From the NCBI GenBank assembly GCA_902789245.1, contig CADAND010000014.1, positions 22,494-86,493 of the forward strand: DNA of 64,000 nt, read 5' to 3'. Both the position numbers and the translations under genes were made by a program. Below are positions 52,103 through 61,471 of the stretch, piece after piece; the stretch's first letter is position 1; each line of letters opens with the position of its first letter. This stretch comes from an uncultured Bacteroidia bacterium (lineage in GTDB: Bacteria > Bacteroidota > Bacteroidia > Bacteroidales > UBA932). The notes beneath the pieces are model-generated. The model was not told the DNA's origin. It saw nothing but the letters and a program-made list of their open reading frames with translations, and made no database searches.

Positions 52103-54034
52103 ATGAAACAGATAGCTAAAATTGTATTGGGTCTCGCCGGCGTCGCTCTCCTTGCCAGTTCCTGCAACAAGGTGCTGGAAGAGCATCCCAAAACCCTCTA
52201 CACGCCGGATTTCTTTACCACCCCGATGGGTGTGGAAGGCGGTCTGACCGCCCTGTATGCCCAGCTTCGCTACCTCTATGGCAACGCCTACTATTACAAT
52301 ATCCTGACCACGGGCACCGACGAGGCGACATACGGTGAGTCGGCCGACGGCAACTTCAAAGACGCCGACCTTTCCGGCGCCGGTACGCTGAACGCCAGTA
52401 CTTCCCGCAGCGACAACCTGTGGGGCCAGGCCTTCACCTATATCAACACCGCCAGCGGTATCATCGAGAACGCCGAGGCCGTGGGCCTGGACAAGGCGAT
52501 GATCGCCGAGGCCCGCTTCTTCCGCGCTTTTGACTACTTCCAGCTGGTCCAGACCTTTGGCGGCGTGCCCCTCGACCTGGGTGCCGGCGAGCTGGCCTTC
52601 AACAGCAAGCCGGTCCGCGAATCCACGCGCAACACTGTTCCTGAGGTGTACACCAAGGCCATCTTCCCCGACCTCAAGACCGCGGTGAACGACCTGCCGG
52701 TCAATCCCCGCCTGACGGGGACGCTGACACAGAACGTTGCCCGTCTCTTCCTTGCCAAGGCCTACCTGACCTACGCGTGGTGGCTGGAGAACCCGAAGGG
52801 TATCCCGACCTATCCGGAGACCCCCCGTACCGATCCGGACGGCCACGACGCCAAGTGGTACTTCCAGCAGGCGTATGACCTGTCCCTGGAGGGTATCAAC
52901 AACCCGGGCCCCTACGGTCTGATGGATTACTTCTATCAGATCAGCGACGGCGCCCACGACCGCAACAAGGAGATCATGCTCTATGCCGACCATACCGAGA
53001 ACTCCGAGCAGTACAACGGTGCCAGCCTGAGCTACGGTTCCGGCGGCGGCATGGACAATTTCGCCGGCTGGATGATGAACTGGAACTACCCGAATATGGC
53101 CATCCAGGCCAACACCGGCAACCGCATCAACCCGGTGCTCCGTACCGACCAGCAGTACTGCGGCCGTCCTTGGACGCGTATGGCTCCGACCCAGGAGGCC
53201 ATTGCCACCTTTATTGACCGCGACATGGACTCCCGTTTCGACGGCACCTTCGTCTATGTCCTGCGCACCAACTGGGACCGCGGCGGCAACTCGGCCACCT
53301 ATGTCGAAGGCCCGAACGGAGCCCAGATCGGTCTGAACCAGCCGTTCCTGGTCTTCCTCCCGGAGGAGGATCCGACGGTCAAGCAGAACGTCGACGTCTC
53401 GCAGGTCATGATCGGCGCATCTCCGAACTATGATTTCTATGTTGTGAATCCGAGCGGCGTGAGCCGCCGTATGTACCCGAAGATCTGGAAGCTCGGTCCG
53501 TATCGTACCAATACGACCGGCACCGGTCAGCCGAACGCCTCCCACGCGCGTCCGTTCAACATCGCCAAGTTCTCCGAGTTCTACTTCATCGCCGCCGAGG
53601 CGGCCGTGAAGGGCGCCACGGGCAGCAAGTCCGCCCGCGAGCTCGTCAACGTGCTGCGCGCCCGTGCCGGCAAGTGGGAATATGAGGTCAACTGGGACAT
53701 GGTCCACGTGGCTGACTTCAGCGAGGAAATGGTGGAGGCGACTCCGGCTGTGATCACGATCGACTACCTCCTCGACGAGCGCATGCGCGAGTACTATGGC
53801 GACGGCTTCCGCTGGTTCGACCTGGTGCGTACGCAGACCTGGGCCGAGCGTGCCAAGACCTACACGATCTGTGGTCCCGGCAAGAACGACCTCACGCCCC
53901 AGACCGTCACCCGCGATATCCAGAACTATCATTACCTCCGCCCGATCCCGCAGGGTCAGCTGGACAACATGAAGATGGATAAGGCCGAAAAACAGGCTTA
54001 TCAGAATCCGGGTTACTGGAGTGAAAAACAATAG
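52103..54034 (+). CDS. SusD/RagB-family glycan-binding outer-membrane lipoprotein
   Basis: 643 residues, 12 bases after SusC. Signal peptide with lipobox LLASSC (MKQIAKIVLGLAGVALLASS|C), then the SusD fold: CNKVLEEHPKTLYTPDFFTT, AEARFFRAFDYFQLVQTFGG and VPLDLG (TPR core), FYFIAAEAAVKGATGSKSAR and LLDERMREYYGDGFRWFDLV, the classic family segment. The tail (RPIPQGQLDNMKMDKAEKQA) is typical of the family. It forms the lid over SusC and captures oligosaccharides at the surface. A strong terminator follows, so the downstream DUF6057-like gene may have its own start. Confidence 0.96.
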   Translation: MKQIAKIVLGLAGVALLASSCNKVLEEHPKTLYTPDFFTTPMGVEGGLTALYAQLRYLYGNAYYYNILTTGTDEATYGESADGNFKDADLSGAGTLNASTSRSDNLWGQAFTYINTASGIIENAEAVGLDKAMIAEARFFRAFDYFQLVQTFGGVPLDLGAGELAFNSKPVRESTRNTVPEVYTKAIFPDLKTAVNDLPVNPRLTGTLTQNVARLFLAKAYLTYAWWLENPKGIPTYPETPRTDPDGHDAKWYFQQAYDLSLEGINNPGPYGLMDYFYQISDGAHDRNKEIMLYADHTENSEQYNGASLSYGSGGGMDNFAGWMMNWNYPNMAIQANTGNRINPVLRTDQQYCGRPWTRMAPTQEAIATFIDRDMDSRFDGTFVYVLRTNWDRGGNSATYVEGPNGAQIGLNQPFLVFLPEEDPTVKQNVDVSQVMIGASPNYDFYVVNPSGVSRRMYPKIWKLGPYRTNTTGTGQPNASHARPFNIAKFSEFYFIAAEAAVKGATGSKSARELVNVLRARAGKWEYEVNWDMVHVADFSEEMVEATPAVITIDYLLDERMREYYGDGFRWFDLVRTQTWAERAKTYTICGPGKNDLTPQTVTRDIQNYHYLRPIPQGQLDNMKMDKAEKQAYQNPGYWSEKQ

Positions 54035-54081
54035 CGAAACCGAGCATAAGCATTTGGTTTTATTAATATTTTTGGTTGGTG

Positions 54082-54122
54082 AAAAGGGCGCCCCGTGAGG
54101 GCCGCCCTTTTCTCGTTTTTTT
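54082..54122 (+). terminator. Terminator of the SusC-SusD unit
   Basis: Stem AAAAGGGCG / CGCCCTTTT with a GC-rich loop, followed by a T-rich run (54115-54124). Part of the transcription may read through into the downstream enzymes. Confidence 0.8.
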
Positions 54123-54126
54123 TTCG

Positions 54127-54134
54127 CATATTTG
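54127..54134 (+). promoter_or_regulatory. Weak -7 box for the DUF6057-like gene
   Basis: CATATTTG, one mismatch to TAnnTTTG, 9 bases before the ATG at 54144. Confidence 0.25.
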
Positions 54135-54143
54135 TGATTGGTT

Positions 54144-55489
54144 ATGAAAGGAAGCAAAACGCATATCGGCCTAAAAGCCACCGCCCTGGGTTTTCTGGCG
54201 CCATTCGCCTTTTTCCAATTCGCCTACCCGTATCATCTGATGCGCCGCGAACAGATGAACCTGTTCGTCTATGACTGGGATTACATCCGGCAGACCTACC
54301 GGGGCGCTGGATGGCTGGTGCGCCTGGTGAGCGATTTCCTGGAGCAGTTCTTCCTTCTGCCGGTCGCCGGGCCGCTCGTCGTGGCGCTGCTGCTGGCCGG
54401 CATCGGGGCGGTTGTGTATCGGATCAGCAGGCATTTCCTGAAAGAATGGCCCTCGCTGGGCATCGCCGCGCTCTTCTTTGTCTGGTCGTTCCTGCGCGAG
54501 TGCGGCAATCTCTATATCACCCGCTATACCGTGGTCACGCTGGCTTATCTTTCGCTGGTTCTGCTTGCCCTGCAGTGCCGGAAGGCCTGGCAGAAACCCG
54601 TGGCGGCCGCAGTGCTGCTGGCGTTGGGCTTCTGGGCGCTTGAATCCCCTTTCCATAAGCATTACGGCAAGTTGTGGAGCGTCCCCAAATTCGACTATGA
54701 ACGGGTCATCGGGCTGGATGTGGAAACCTCCCTGGAGAACTGGGACAAGGTGGAGACCTGGGCCAGACGATGCTCGCCCATTCGCAAAACCATTATTACA
54801 CGCTCCTGTTCCCGGTTTCCGGCGAGAAATCCGTATTCTCGAACACCCTGGCGGGGGAGGCCTGGTTCCAGCTGGGCGACATGACGGTCGCGGAACAGAG
54901 CGCCATCACCTCGCTGCAGGCTTCGCCCAAGCACACCGGCGCGCGCTTCCTGGTGCGCCTGGCGCGGGTGAACCTGGTTTCAGGCGAAGACGGAGCGGCG
55001 CAGAAGTATCTCAATCTGCTGGCCAAAACACTCTTTTACGGGAAATGGGCCCGGAGCATGATGCCCGGGCAGCAGGACGAAGCCACGCGTTCGCAGCTGG
55101 AGGCAGCCCGCGCCGGCCTGATCCGCACGGACATCGTGCACCAGTCGGACAGTCCCCGCCACGTCCTTTATGCCCTGCTTGAAGCCAATCCGGACAATCA
55201 GGTCGCGCGCGAATACCTGCTTTGCTTCGACCTGATGTGTTATGATCTGGAGCAATTCATGGTTGACTATGCCCGTTACCCCAGGCCGGGCCGGCTCTAT
55301 CACGAGGCCATCCTGATCTGGCTCAGCCAGCATGACAGGATGACCCCGAACAACGTTACCAGCTATGGTATAGATCTCTCAACGGTGGACCGGATGAACC
55401 GCTTCGGCCGCAATCCGGACGGCTACAAGAACACGTATTGGTACTACTATTTGAACGGTATGTACGAAGCAGCAAAAGAAGAACAATGA
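54144..55489 (+). CDS. DUF6057-like membrane protein (frameshifted)
   Basis: A first frame from ATG 54144 encodes membrane helices (LGFLAPFAFFQFAYPYHL, LLPVAGPLVVALLLAGIGAV, VVTLAYLSLVLLALQC) and reaches ENWDKVETWAR near 54765. A second frame, entered just before ATG 54770, continues with MLAHSQNHYYTLLFPVSGEK and a TPR-like domain (GEAWFQLGDMTVAEQSAITS, VNLVSGEDGAAQKYLNLLAK) to a stop at 55489. Together they make about 450 residues, matching the DUF6057 layout of inner-membrane helices plus helical-repeat periplasmic tail. Function is unknown; the gene is always beside a haem-motif lipoprotein here, whose ATG overlaps its stop (ATGA). The shift may be a sequencing error or a real lesion. Confidence 0.65.
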
Positions 55490-56955
55490 AACGCGGATTG
55501 AAATATTTGGGATTGACGCTCGCGCTGTGTCTGGCGCTGCCGGGCTGCCGCGATGCGGAGTTTGCGACGGCCTTGGACGGCAGTGCCGGCCCGCTGGTCA
55601 TATACCCGGATTACAAGGAAGTAACCATCCCGGCCAACATTGCGCCGCTGAATTTCCGCTACGCGATGCAGGGGGTCCGGCAGGCGAAGACCACCTTCAC
55701 CCTGGGCGGGCGCTCCGTCACCCTCAGGGGCGCGGAGGTGGAATGGCGCCTTCGCGACTGGAAGACCTTCATGGCCGATGCCGCCGGGCAGACCGTGACC
55801 GTGTCGGCGGAGGCCGTCGTGGACGGACAGCCGGTTTCCGACCAATGGTCGTTCTACGTGAGCGAGGACGCAATCGACGGCTGGCTGACCTACCGCCTTA
55901 TCGAGCCCTCCTATCAGATGTACAATGAGATATGCATTATGGAGCGCTGTATTGAGAATTTCGACGAGACAACCATCAGCGACTACAAGCATACCGACAA
56001 TGCCTGCATGAACTGCCACGTCCACGGGCAGTCGCGCGGGGACTATTCCCTGTTCTATATCCGCGGCCCCAAGGGCGGTGCCATCCTGAACCAGAACGGC
56101 AAGCTGCGCAAGCTGACGCTCAATGCGCCCGGGATGCTCTCCGGGACCGTGTACGGCGAGCTTCACCCGGCGGGCCGTTTCGGCGTGTTCTCCACCAACG
56201 TGATCCTGCCGAGTTTCCACACGATGGCCGGCAAGCGCATGGAAGTTTATGATTCCGCGTCGGACCTGACGGTCGCGGACTTCGAGAACAACAAGATGAT
56301 CAACGTTCCGCATGTCGCCCGGGCGGACAAGTTCGAGACATTCCCGTGCTTCTCCGCCGACGGCCGCTCGGTTTTCTACTGCGTGGCGGACACCCTGCCG
56401 GTTCCGCAGCGTATCCATGAAGTCAAATACGATTTGGTGCGGGCGGACTTTGACCCGTCGACGGGCCGGATCGGCGAGCAGGTGGACACCGTCTGGAGCG
56501 GACGTGCCCACGATGCCTCCGTGTGCCATCCCAAGGCCTCCCCGGACGGGCGCTGGCTGCTCTTCACCGTGGCGGACTACGGCACCTTCCCGCTCTTCCA
56601 CACCGAGTGCATGCTCTACCTGACGGACCTGCAGACGGGAGAGACGCGCCCCCTGGACGAGATCAAGGGCGACAAGTCCGACTCCTATCACAGCTGGTCC
56701 TCGAACAGCCGCTGGTTCGTGTTCGCGAGCAAGCGCGGGGACGGCCAGTACGGCAAGCCCTATTTCTGCCACGTGGACGCGGACGGCCGCATGACCAAGC
56801 CCTTCGTCCTGCCGCAGAGATCCTCCCGCTTCTATGTGTATAACCTGAAGTCCTTCAACGTTCCCGATCTGGGTGATGCTTCCACCGGAATCACGGTCCG
56901 GGACGCCGCACGCCTGTTCAAATCCCCCAATGAGGCATTCTCCCAGGCGGAATAG
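55486..56955 (+). CDS. PD40/TolB-like propeller lipoprotein with a CxxCH haem-c motif
   Basis: About 489 residues from ATG 55486, overlapping the DUF6057 stop. Lipoprotein signal MKRGLKYLGLTLALCLALPG|C. An N-terminal beta-sandwich (about 30-130) precedes HTDNACMNCHVHGQSRGDYS, whose CMNCH matches the covalent haem-c attachment motif, then a beta-propeller with PD40/TolB-like repeats (FETFPCFSADGRSVFYCVAD, HPKASPDGRWLLFTVADYGT, YHSWSSNSRWFVFASKRGDG). Similar proteins pair with DUF6057 in Bacteroidales glycan loci. If haem is bound, a redox or sensing role in the periplasm is possible; this is inference. No iron ligand other than the motif His is evident. Confidence 0.78.
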   Translation: MKRGLKYLGLTLALCLALPGCRDAEFATALDGSAGPLVIYPDYKEVTIPANIAPLNFRYAMQGVRQAKTTFTLGGRSVTLRGAEVEWRLRDWKTFMADAAGQTVTVSAEAVVDGQPVSDQWSFYVSEDAIDGWLTYRLIEPSYQMYNEICIMERCIENFDETTISDYKHTDNACMNCHVHGQSRGDYSLFYIRGPKGGAILNQNGKLRKLTLNAPGMLSGTVYGELHPAGRFGVFSTNVILPSFHTMAGKRMEVYDSASDLTVADFENNKMINVPHVARADKFETFPCFSADGRSVFYCVADTLPVPQRIHEVKYDLVRADFDPSTGRIGEQVDTVWSGRAHDASVCHPKASPDGRWLLFTVADYGTFPLFHTECMLYLTDLQTGETRPLDEIKGDKSDSYHSWSSNSRWFVFASKRGDGQYGKPYFCHVDADGRMTKPFVLPQRSSRFYVYNLKSFNVPDLGDASTGITVRDAARLFKSPNEAFSQAE

Positions 56956-57018
56956 CCGGGATGGGCGGAATTCAACACAAATTGTTACACAAACGGCCCT
57001 AAGGAATAGGGATTTTCG

Positions 57019-57026
57019 TATCTTTG
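57019..57026 (+). promoter_or_regulatory. Candidate -7 box for GH67-SGNH-GH10
   Basis: TATCTTTG 25 bases upstream of the GH67 ATG, overlapping a TTTGTACAAA palindrome. No clear -33, again suggesting activator dependence. Confidence 0.45.
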
Positions 57027-57051
57027 TACAAAGTACAAATCCCTGATCCTT

Positions 57052-59073
57052 ATGCAGAAATCCATTTTTCTGACTGTCCTGGCAGGCGCGGCGCTGCTCG
57101 CCGCCTGCAGCCGTCCCGTCCCCGTGGCGCAGGACGGAACGGACCTCTGGCTGGCCGCCGGCCGGCCCTATGCCGACGTCCTTGCCTCCGTCGAGACGAC
57201 GATCGACCCCGCCCTTCCGGCGGAAGGCTACCACATTTATGACGCAGACGGGCAGCGCCACGTCGCCGCCGGCTCCGAGGCCGGCCTGCGCTATGGCGTC
57301 TACGCCCTCCAGCGCGCCGAGGTGCTCGGCGCCGCCGGCCCCGGCATCGATATCCAGGAGCAGCCCTACTACGATCTGCGCCTGCTCAACCACTGGGACA
57401 ACCTCGACGACACCGTGGAGCGCGGCTACGCCGGCGAATCGATGTGGGAGTGGACCTCCCCGACCGTCCCGGAAGCGCGCATCCGCCACTACGGCGAGCT
57501 CTGCGCATCCGTCGGCATCAACGGCGCGGTCCTGAATAATGTCAATTCCAACCCGCTGATCCTCGACGCGGAGCACATCGCCCGCGTGGCGAAGATCGCG
57601 GACATCCTCCGCGAATACGGCATCAAGACCTATATCTCCATCAAATGGACCAGCCCCATCGCCCTGAGCGGCCTGAAGAGCGGAGATCCGCTCAATCCCA
57701 AGGTCCGCCAGTGGTGGAAGGACAAGGCGGCCGAGATCTACCGGGCTATCCCCGACTTCGGCGGCTTCCTGGTCAAGGCCAATTCCGAGGGCCAGGCCGG
57801 TCCGCAGGACTACGGCCGCACGCACGCGGACGGCGCCAACATGCTGGGCGAGGCCCTCGCCCCGTACGGCGGCATCGTAATGTGGCGCGCTTTCGTCTAC
57901 AGCCCCACCAGCCCCGACCGCGCCAACCAGGCGGTTGAGGAGTTCCTGCCGCTGGACGGCAAATTCGCCGACAACGTGATCGTGCAGATCAAGAACGGTC
58001 CCGTGGACTTCCAGCCGCGCGAGCCCTTCAGCCCGCTTTTCGGCAAGCTCAAGGACACGAAGATGATGATGGAATTCCAGGTCACGCAGGAATACCTGGG
58101 CTTCTCCAACCACCTGGCCTACCTGGGTACGATGTGGGAGGAGTGCCTGAAGTCCGACACCTACCGGGACGGCCCCGGCACGCCTGTCTCCAAGACGATC
58201 TCCGCCATCGCGGGCGTCGCCAACACCGGTCAGGATCCCAATTTCTGCGGCTATGTCTTCGCGCAGGCCAACTGGTATGCCTACGGCCGCCTGGCCTGGA
58301 ATCCCGAGCTGAATGCCGAGACGATTGCCGACGAGTGGATCCGCCAGACCTTCCTCAAGCCCGCGGGCATGACGGACAAGGCCTTTGAAAGCAAGTTCAT
58401 CGAGCCCGTGCGCGGCATCCTGATGGCCTCCCGCGAGGCGGTCGTCAACTATGAGATGCCCGTGGGCCTGCACCACCTCTTCGGCGGCACGCACTACGGC
58501 CCCGCGCCGTGGGACCGCCTCGGCCGTCCCGACTGGACCCCGGCCTACTACCACCAGGCGGACAGCGCCGGCATCGGCTTCGACCGTACCCGCAGCGGCT
58601 CGGACAATGTCGACCAGTACAATGAGCCCCTGGCATCCGAGTACAACGAGCTCGCCACCTGCCCGGAGAACCTCCTGCTGTGGTTCCACCACGTTCCCTG
58701 GGACTACAAACTCGCTTCCGGCCGCACGGCCTGGGACGAAATCTGCCTGCACTACGACGCCGGCATCAAGCAGGTCGAGGCCTTCCGCCAGACCTGGGCG
58801 GGCCTGAAGCCGTACGTGGCTCCCGCCCTCTGGGAGGAGGCTGCGAAAAAGCTGGAGATCCAGCAGCACGACGGCGAATGGTGGCGCGACGCCTGCGTGG
58901 GCTACTTCCAGACGCTCAACGGCCTGCCGCTGCCGGCCGACGTGCGCCCGCTCGACACGCCCATCGACTCGCTGATCTACCGCCAGGTCCGTTCCGACCG
59001 TCTCGGCATGCCGATCCACGACGAGAACAACCGTCCTATTATTGATAGACCCCGTTTCCGCCGTCCGCAGTAA
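57052..59073 (+). CDS. Glycoside hydrolase family 67 alpha-glucuronidase
   Basis: 673-residue lipoprotein (MQKSIFLTVLAGAALLAAC) that removes 4-O-methyl-glucuronate from the non-reducing end of xylo-oligosaccharides. GH67 landmarks: YYDLRLLNHWDNLDDTVERG, SVGINGAVLNNVNSNPL, VKANSEGQAGPQDYGRTHAD, IKNGPVDFQPREPFSPLFG and QVTQEYLGFSNHLAYLGTMW. Predicted catalytic residues are Glu246 (acid) and Asp319/Glu347 (bases); their spacings of 73 and 28 equal those of E292/D365/E393 in Cellvibrio GlcA67A as I recall it. Acting after GH10, it complements GH115. SGNH gene starts one base after the stop, so they form one unit. Confidence 0.96.
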   Translation: MQKSIFLTVLAGAALLAACSRPVPVAQDGTDLWLAAGRPYADVLASVETTIDPALPAEGYHIYDADGQRHVAAGSEAGLRYGVYALQRAEVLGAAGPGIDIQEQPYYDLRLLNHWDNLDDTVERGYAGESMWEWTSPTVPEARIRHYGELCASVGINGAVLNNVNSNPLILDAEHIARVAKIADILREYGIKTYISIKWTSPIALSGLKSGDPLNPKVRQWWKDKAAEIYRAIPDFGGFLVKANSEGQAGPQDYGRTHADGANMLGEALAPYGGIVMWRAFVYSPTSPDRANQAVEEFLPLDGKFADNVIVQIKNGPVDFQPREPFSPLFGKLKDTKMMMEFQVTQEYLGFSNHLAYLGTMWEECLKSDTYRDGPGTPVSKTISAIAGVANTGQDPNFCGYVFAQANWYAYGRLAWNPELNAETIADEWIRQTFLKPAGMTDKAFESKFIEPVRGILMASREAVVNYEMPVGLHHLFGGTHYGPAPWDRLGRPDWTPAYYHQADSAGIGFDRTRSGSDNVDQYNEPLASEYNELATCPENLLLWFHHVPWDYKLASGRTAWDEICLHYDAGIKQVEAFRQTWAGLKPYVAPALWEEAAKKLEIQQHDGEWWRDACVGYFQTLNGLPLPADVRPLDTPIDSLIYRQVRSDRLGMPIHDENNRPIIDRPRFRRPQ

Positions 59074-59074
59074 T

Positions 59075-60271
59075 ATGAAAAAGATTCTATACCTTTTGAT
59101 GGCCGCGGCGCTCTGTTTCGCCGCCTGCGCCCAAACCCCCGACTGGACCACCACCTGGGCCACGGCCCTGCAGATCGCCGAGCCGCACAACAACCCGCCC
59201 TCACCCGGCCTTGCGGACAATTCCTTCCGCCAGATCGTCCAGGTGTCGATCGGTGGCAAGGCCCTGCGCCTGCACCTGTCCAACCTGTTCAATGAGGACG
59301 AGACCGAGATTCTCGGCGTGGAGATCGCCCGCGCCGCGACGATGGGCGCGAGCCCCGAGATCGTGGACGGCTCCACGGTGGAGCTGACCTTCGGCGGCGC
59401 GCGCGCCTTCACGATGGCGCCCGGGGAGGAGGTCGTCTCCGACCCGGTGGACTTCGCGCTGGAAGCGCGCGAGAACCTCGCCATCACCATCCATTACGGG
59501 AAGATTTCCGCGACGCGCCTGACCAGCCACCCGGGCTCCCGCACCACGTCCTACATTGCCGCAGGCAACACGACCGACTTCTCCGAGCCCGTGGCGAAGA
59601 CGGATCACTGGTACACCATCAGCGCCATCGACGTGATGCCGCTGCGCCCCAGCGCCGCCATCGCTGTGCTCGGCGACTCCATCACGGACGGCCGCGGCAC
59701 GACCACCAACGGCCAGGACCGCTGGACCGACCAGTTGTCCCGCTCGCTGCTCGCCGACCCCAAGACGCGCGACCTCGCGGTGCTCAACTTTGGCCTCGGC
59801 GGCAACTGCATCCTGCGGGGCGGCAACGGTCCCACGGCCCAGAGCCGCTATGCGCGCGACCTCTTCACCCCCTGCGGCGTCAAGTACGTCATCCTTTTTG
59901 AGGGGACGAACGACCTCGGCGGCAGCCGGGACGGCGTGAAGACGGCCGAGGACATCAAGGCCGTCTGGCGCGAAATCATCCGGGAAGCGCATGCGCGCGG
60001 CATCAAGGTAATCGGCGCCACGGTGACTTCCGCCGTGGGCAGCTTCTACCAGCGTGCCGGTGAGCACGAGAAGGGCCGCCAGGCGCTGAACAAGTGGATC
60101 CGCGAGGGCGGGGAATTCGACGGCGTGATCGACTTCGACGCGATCACCGCCGGTCCGGACGACCCCACGCGCATCAACCCGGCCTTCCTCTTCGAGAACG
60201 ACTGGCTGCACCTCAACGCCGACGGCTACCGTCTGATGGGCACCAGCATCGATCATGCGCTGTTCCGCTAG
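59075..60271 (+). CDS. SGNH-hydrolase lipoprotein, probable acetylxylan esterase
   Basis: 398 residues from ATG 59075, one base after the GH67 stop. Lipoprotein signal MKKILYLLMAAALCFAAC. An N-terminal beta-sandwich (about 25-185) precedes the SGNH domain with all four blocks: block I AVLGDSITDGRGT (nucleophile Ser202), block II Gly in NFGLGGN, block III FEGTNDLGG (Asn) and block V DWLHLN (Asp376, His379). The two-domain form resembles rhamnogalacturonan/xylan acetyl esterases; within this locus deacetylation of glucuronoxylan is the best guess. GH10 overlaps its 3' end by 17 bases. Confidence 0.88.
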   Translation: MKKILYLLMAAALCFAACAQTPDWTTTWATALQIAEPHNNPPSPGLADNSFRQIVQVSIGGKALRLHLSNLFNEDETEILGVEIARAATMGASPEIVDGSTVELTFGGARAFTMAPGEEVVSDPVDFALEARENLAITIHYGKISATRLTSHPGSRTTSYIAAGNTTDFSEPVAKTDHWYTISAIDVMPLRPSAAIAVLGDSITDGRGTTTNGQDRWTDQLSRSLLADPKTRDLAVLNFGLGGNCILRGGNGPTAQSRYARDLFTPCGVKYVILFEGTNDLGGSRDGVKTAEDIKAVWREIIREAHARGIKVIGATVTSAVGSFYQRAGEHEKGRQALNKWIREGGEFDGVIDFDAITAGPDDPTRINPAFLFENDWLHLNADGYRLMGTSIDHALFR

Positions 60272-61409
60272 CAGACTCTTTTCGCTCCTGACGGCCCTGG
60301 CGGTCCTGCTTTCCGTTTCCTGCGGGAAGCAGGACCCGGTGCCGGATCCGGACCCGCCCGAACCCGTCGACCCGAACCCGCCGTCGGTCTACAAATACGG
60401 CCTCCGGGAGCTCGCCCGGGCCAACGACCTCCTGCTCGGCACCGCCTTCACCTATTCCGAATACAGCATGGACCAGCCGCTCAAGGAGGTCCTGAAGCGG
60501 GATTTCGATGCCGTCACCTTCGGCAACGAGATGAAGCACGACGGGATTGTGCAGGCCGACGGAAGTCTGCGCTTCCAGACGGCGGACACGATGGTGGGCT
60601 GGCTCAAGGATTGTGACGCGCAGCTCTTCGGCCACACCCTCGGCTGGCACTCCCAGCAGCAGACCGACTATCTCGATAAAATGATCCGGGAGGCGCCGGA
60701 CGCCGCCACGGCGGCCGCCCGCATCCGGGATCTGCACAAGAGCTGGGTGGACGCCATGATCGACCATTTCGACACATATGGCTGGGATGTCGTGAACGAG
60801 GTGCTCATGGACAACGGCGAATGGCGCAGCACGGCCAACACCCCGGCGGGCCGGCACATTTTCGTCTGGGGCAATTACTACCCCGGCGGCACCAAAGAAT
60901 TCGTGGACGCGGCGTTCCGCAGCGCGCAGGAGGCCCTGAAACGGAACGGGAAGCAGGCGATTCTCTACATCAACGACTACAACCTGGAGGGTGGCTGGGC
61001 CAAGGCCAAACTGGAAGCCCTGTGCAGTTATGCCGAGAGCAATCCCGACGTGACCGGCGTGGGCACCCAGATGCACATCTCCTCCGACATCAACCGGGAC
61101 GACTTCGTGAAAATGCTCAAGCGCATGGTGCAGACCGGCAAGATGGTCCGCATCTCCGAACTGGACGTCACGCAGGGCACGACGGACCAGGGTGAGACGA
61201 TGGTCTACATCTTCGACCAGTACCTGACGCTGGTTCCCAAGGAGCAGCGCGGCGGCATCACCTTCTGGGGCGTGAGCGACAAGAACACCTGGCTCAACAG
61301 CACCAGCTCCCGCCGGGAGTACCCGCTCCTGTACGACGCCGCCTACAACCGCAAGGACTGCTACCGCAAGCTCCACGCCTACCTGCTGGCCCGCGCCGGG
61401 CTGGAGTAA
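60255..61409 (+). CDS. Glycoside hydrolase family 10 endo-beta-1,4-xylanase
   Basis: 384-residue lipoprotein (MRCSASRLFSLLTALAVLLS ... VSC) with an Asp/Pro-rich linker (PDPDPPEPVDPNPPS) that may hold the domain away from the outer surface. GH10 TIM barrel: VTFGNEMKHDGI, GHTLGWHSQQ, catalytic acid Glu182 in WDVVNEVLMD, YINDYNLEG, GVGTQMHISSDIN, nucleophile Glu302 in ISELDV, and GVSDKNTW. No carbohydrate-binding module. It probably makes the first cut in xylan at the cell surface. Start ATG lies inside the esterase gene. Last gene of the rightward arm. Confidence 0.96.
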   Translation: MRCSASRLFSLLTALAVLLSVSCGKQDPVPDPDPPEPVDPNPPSVYKYGLRELARANDLLLGTAFTYSEYSMDQPLKEVLKRDFDAVTFGNEMKHDGIVQADGSLRFQTADTMVGWLKDCDAQLFGHTLGWHSQQQTDYLDKMIREAPDAATAAARIRDLHKSWVDAMIDHFDTYGWDVVNEVLMDNGEWRSTANTPAGRHIFVWGNYYPGGTKEFVDAAFRSAQEALKRNGKQAILYINDYNLEGGWAKAKLEALCSYAESNPDVTGVGTQMHISSDINRDDFVKMLKRMVQTGKMVRISELDVTQGTTDQGETMVYIFDQYLTLVPKEQRGGITFWGVSDKNTWLNSTSSRREYPLLYDAAYNRKDCYRKLHAYLLARAGLE

Positions 61410-61471
61410 TCCCGTCATTCCCCGACTGCCCATCCTCCCGAACTTCAGCTGGCGGGTGGAGTTTTAGATAA

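Noticed and set aside
55447-59490. 1347-codon open frame antisense to the haem-motif lipoprotein and GH67
   Set aside because: A shadow of third-position GC bias in the opposing genes; no motifs, no start signals.
61412-61440. CCCGTCATTCCCCGACTGCCC after GH10 as a third REP copy
   Set aside because: Only the first eight or so bases (GTCATTCC) match; the palindrome is missing.
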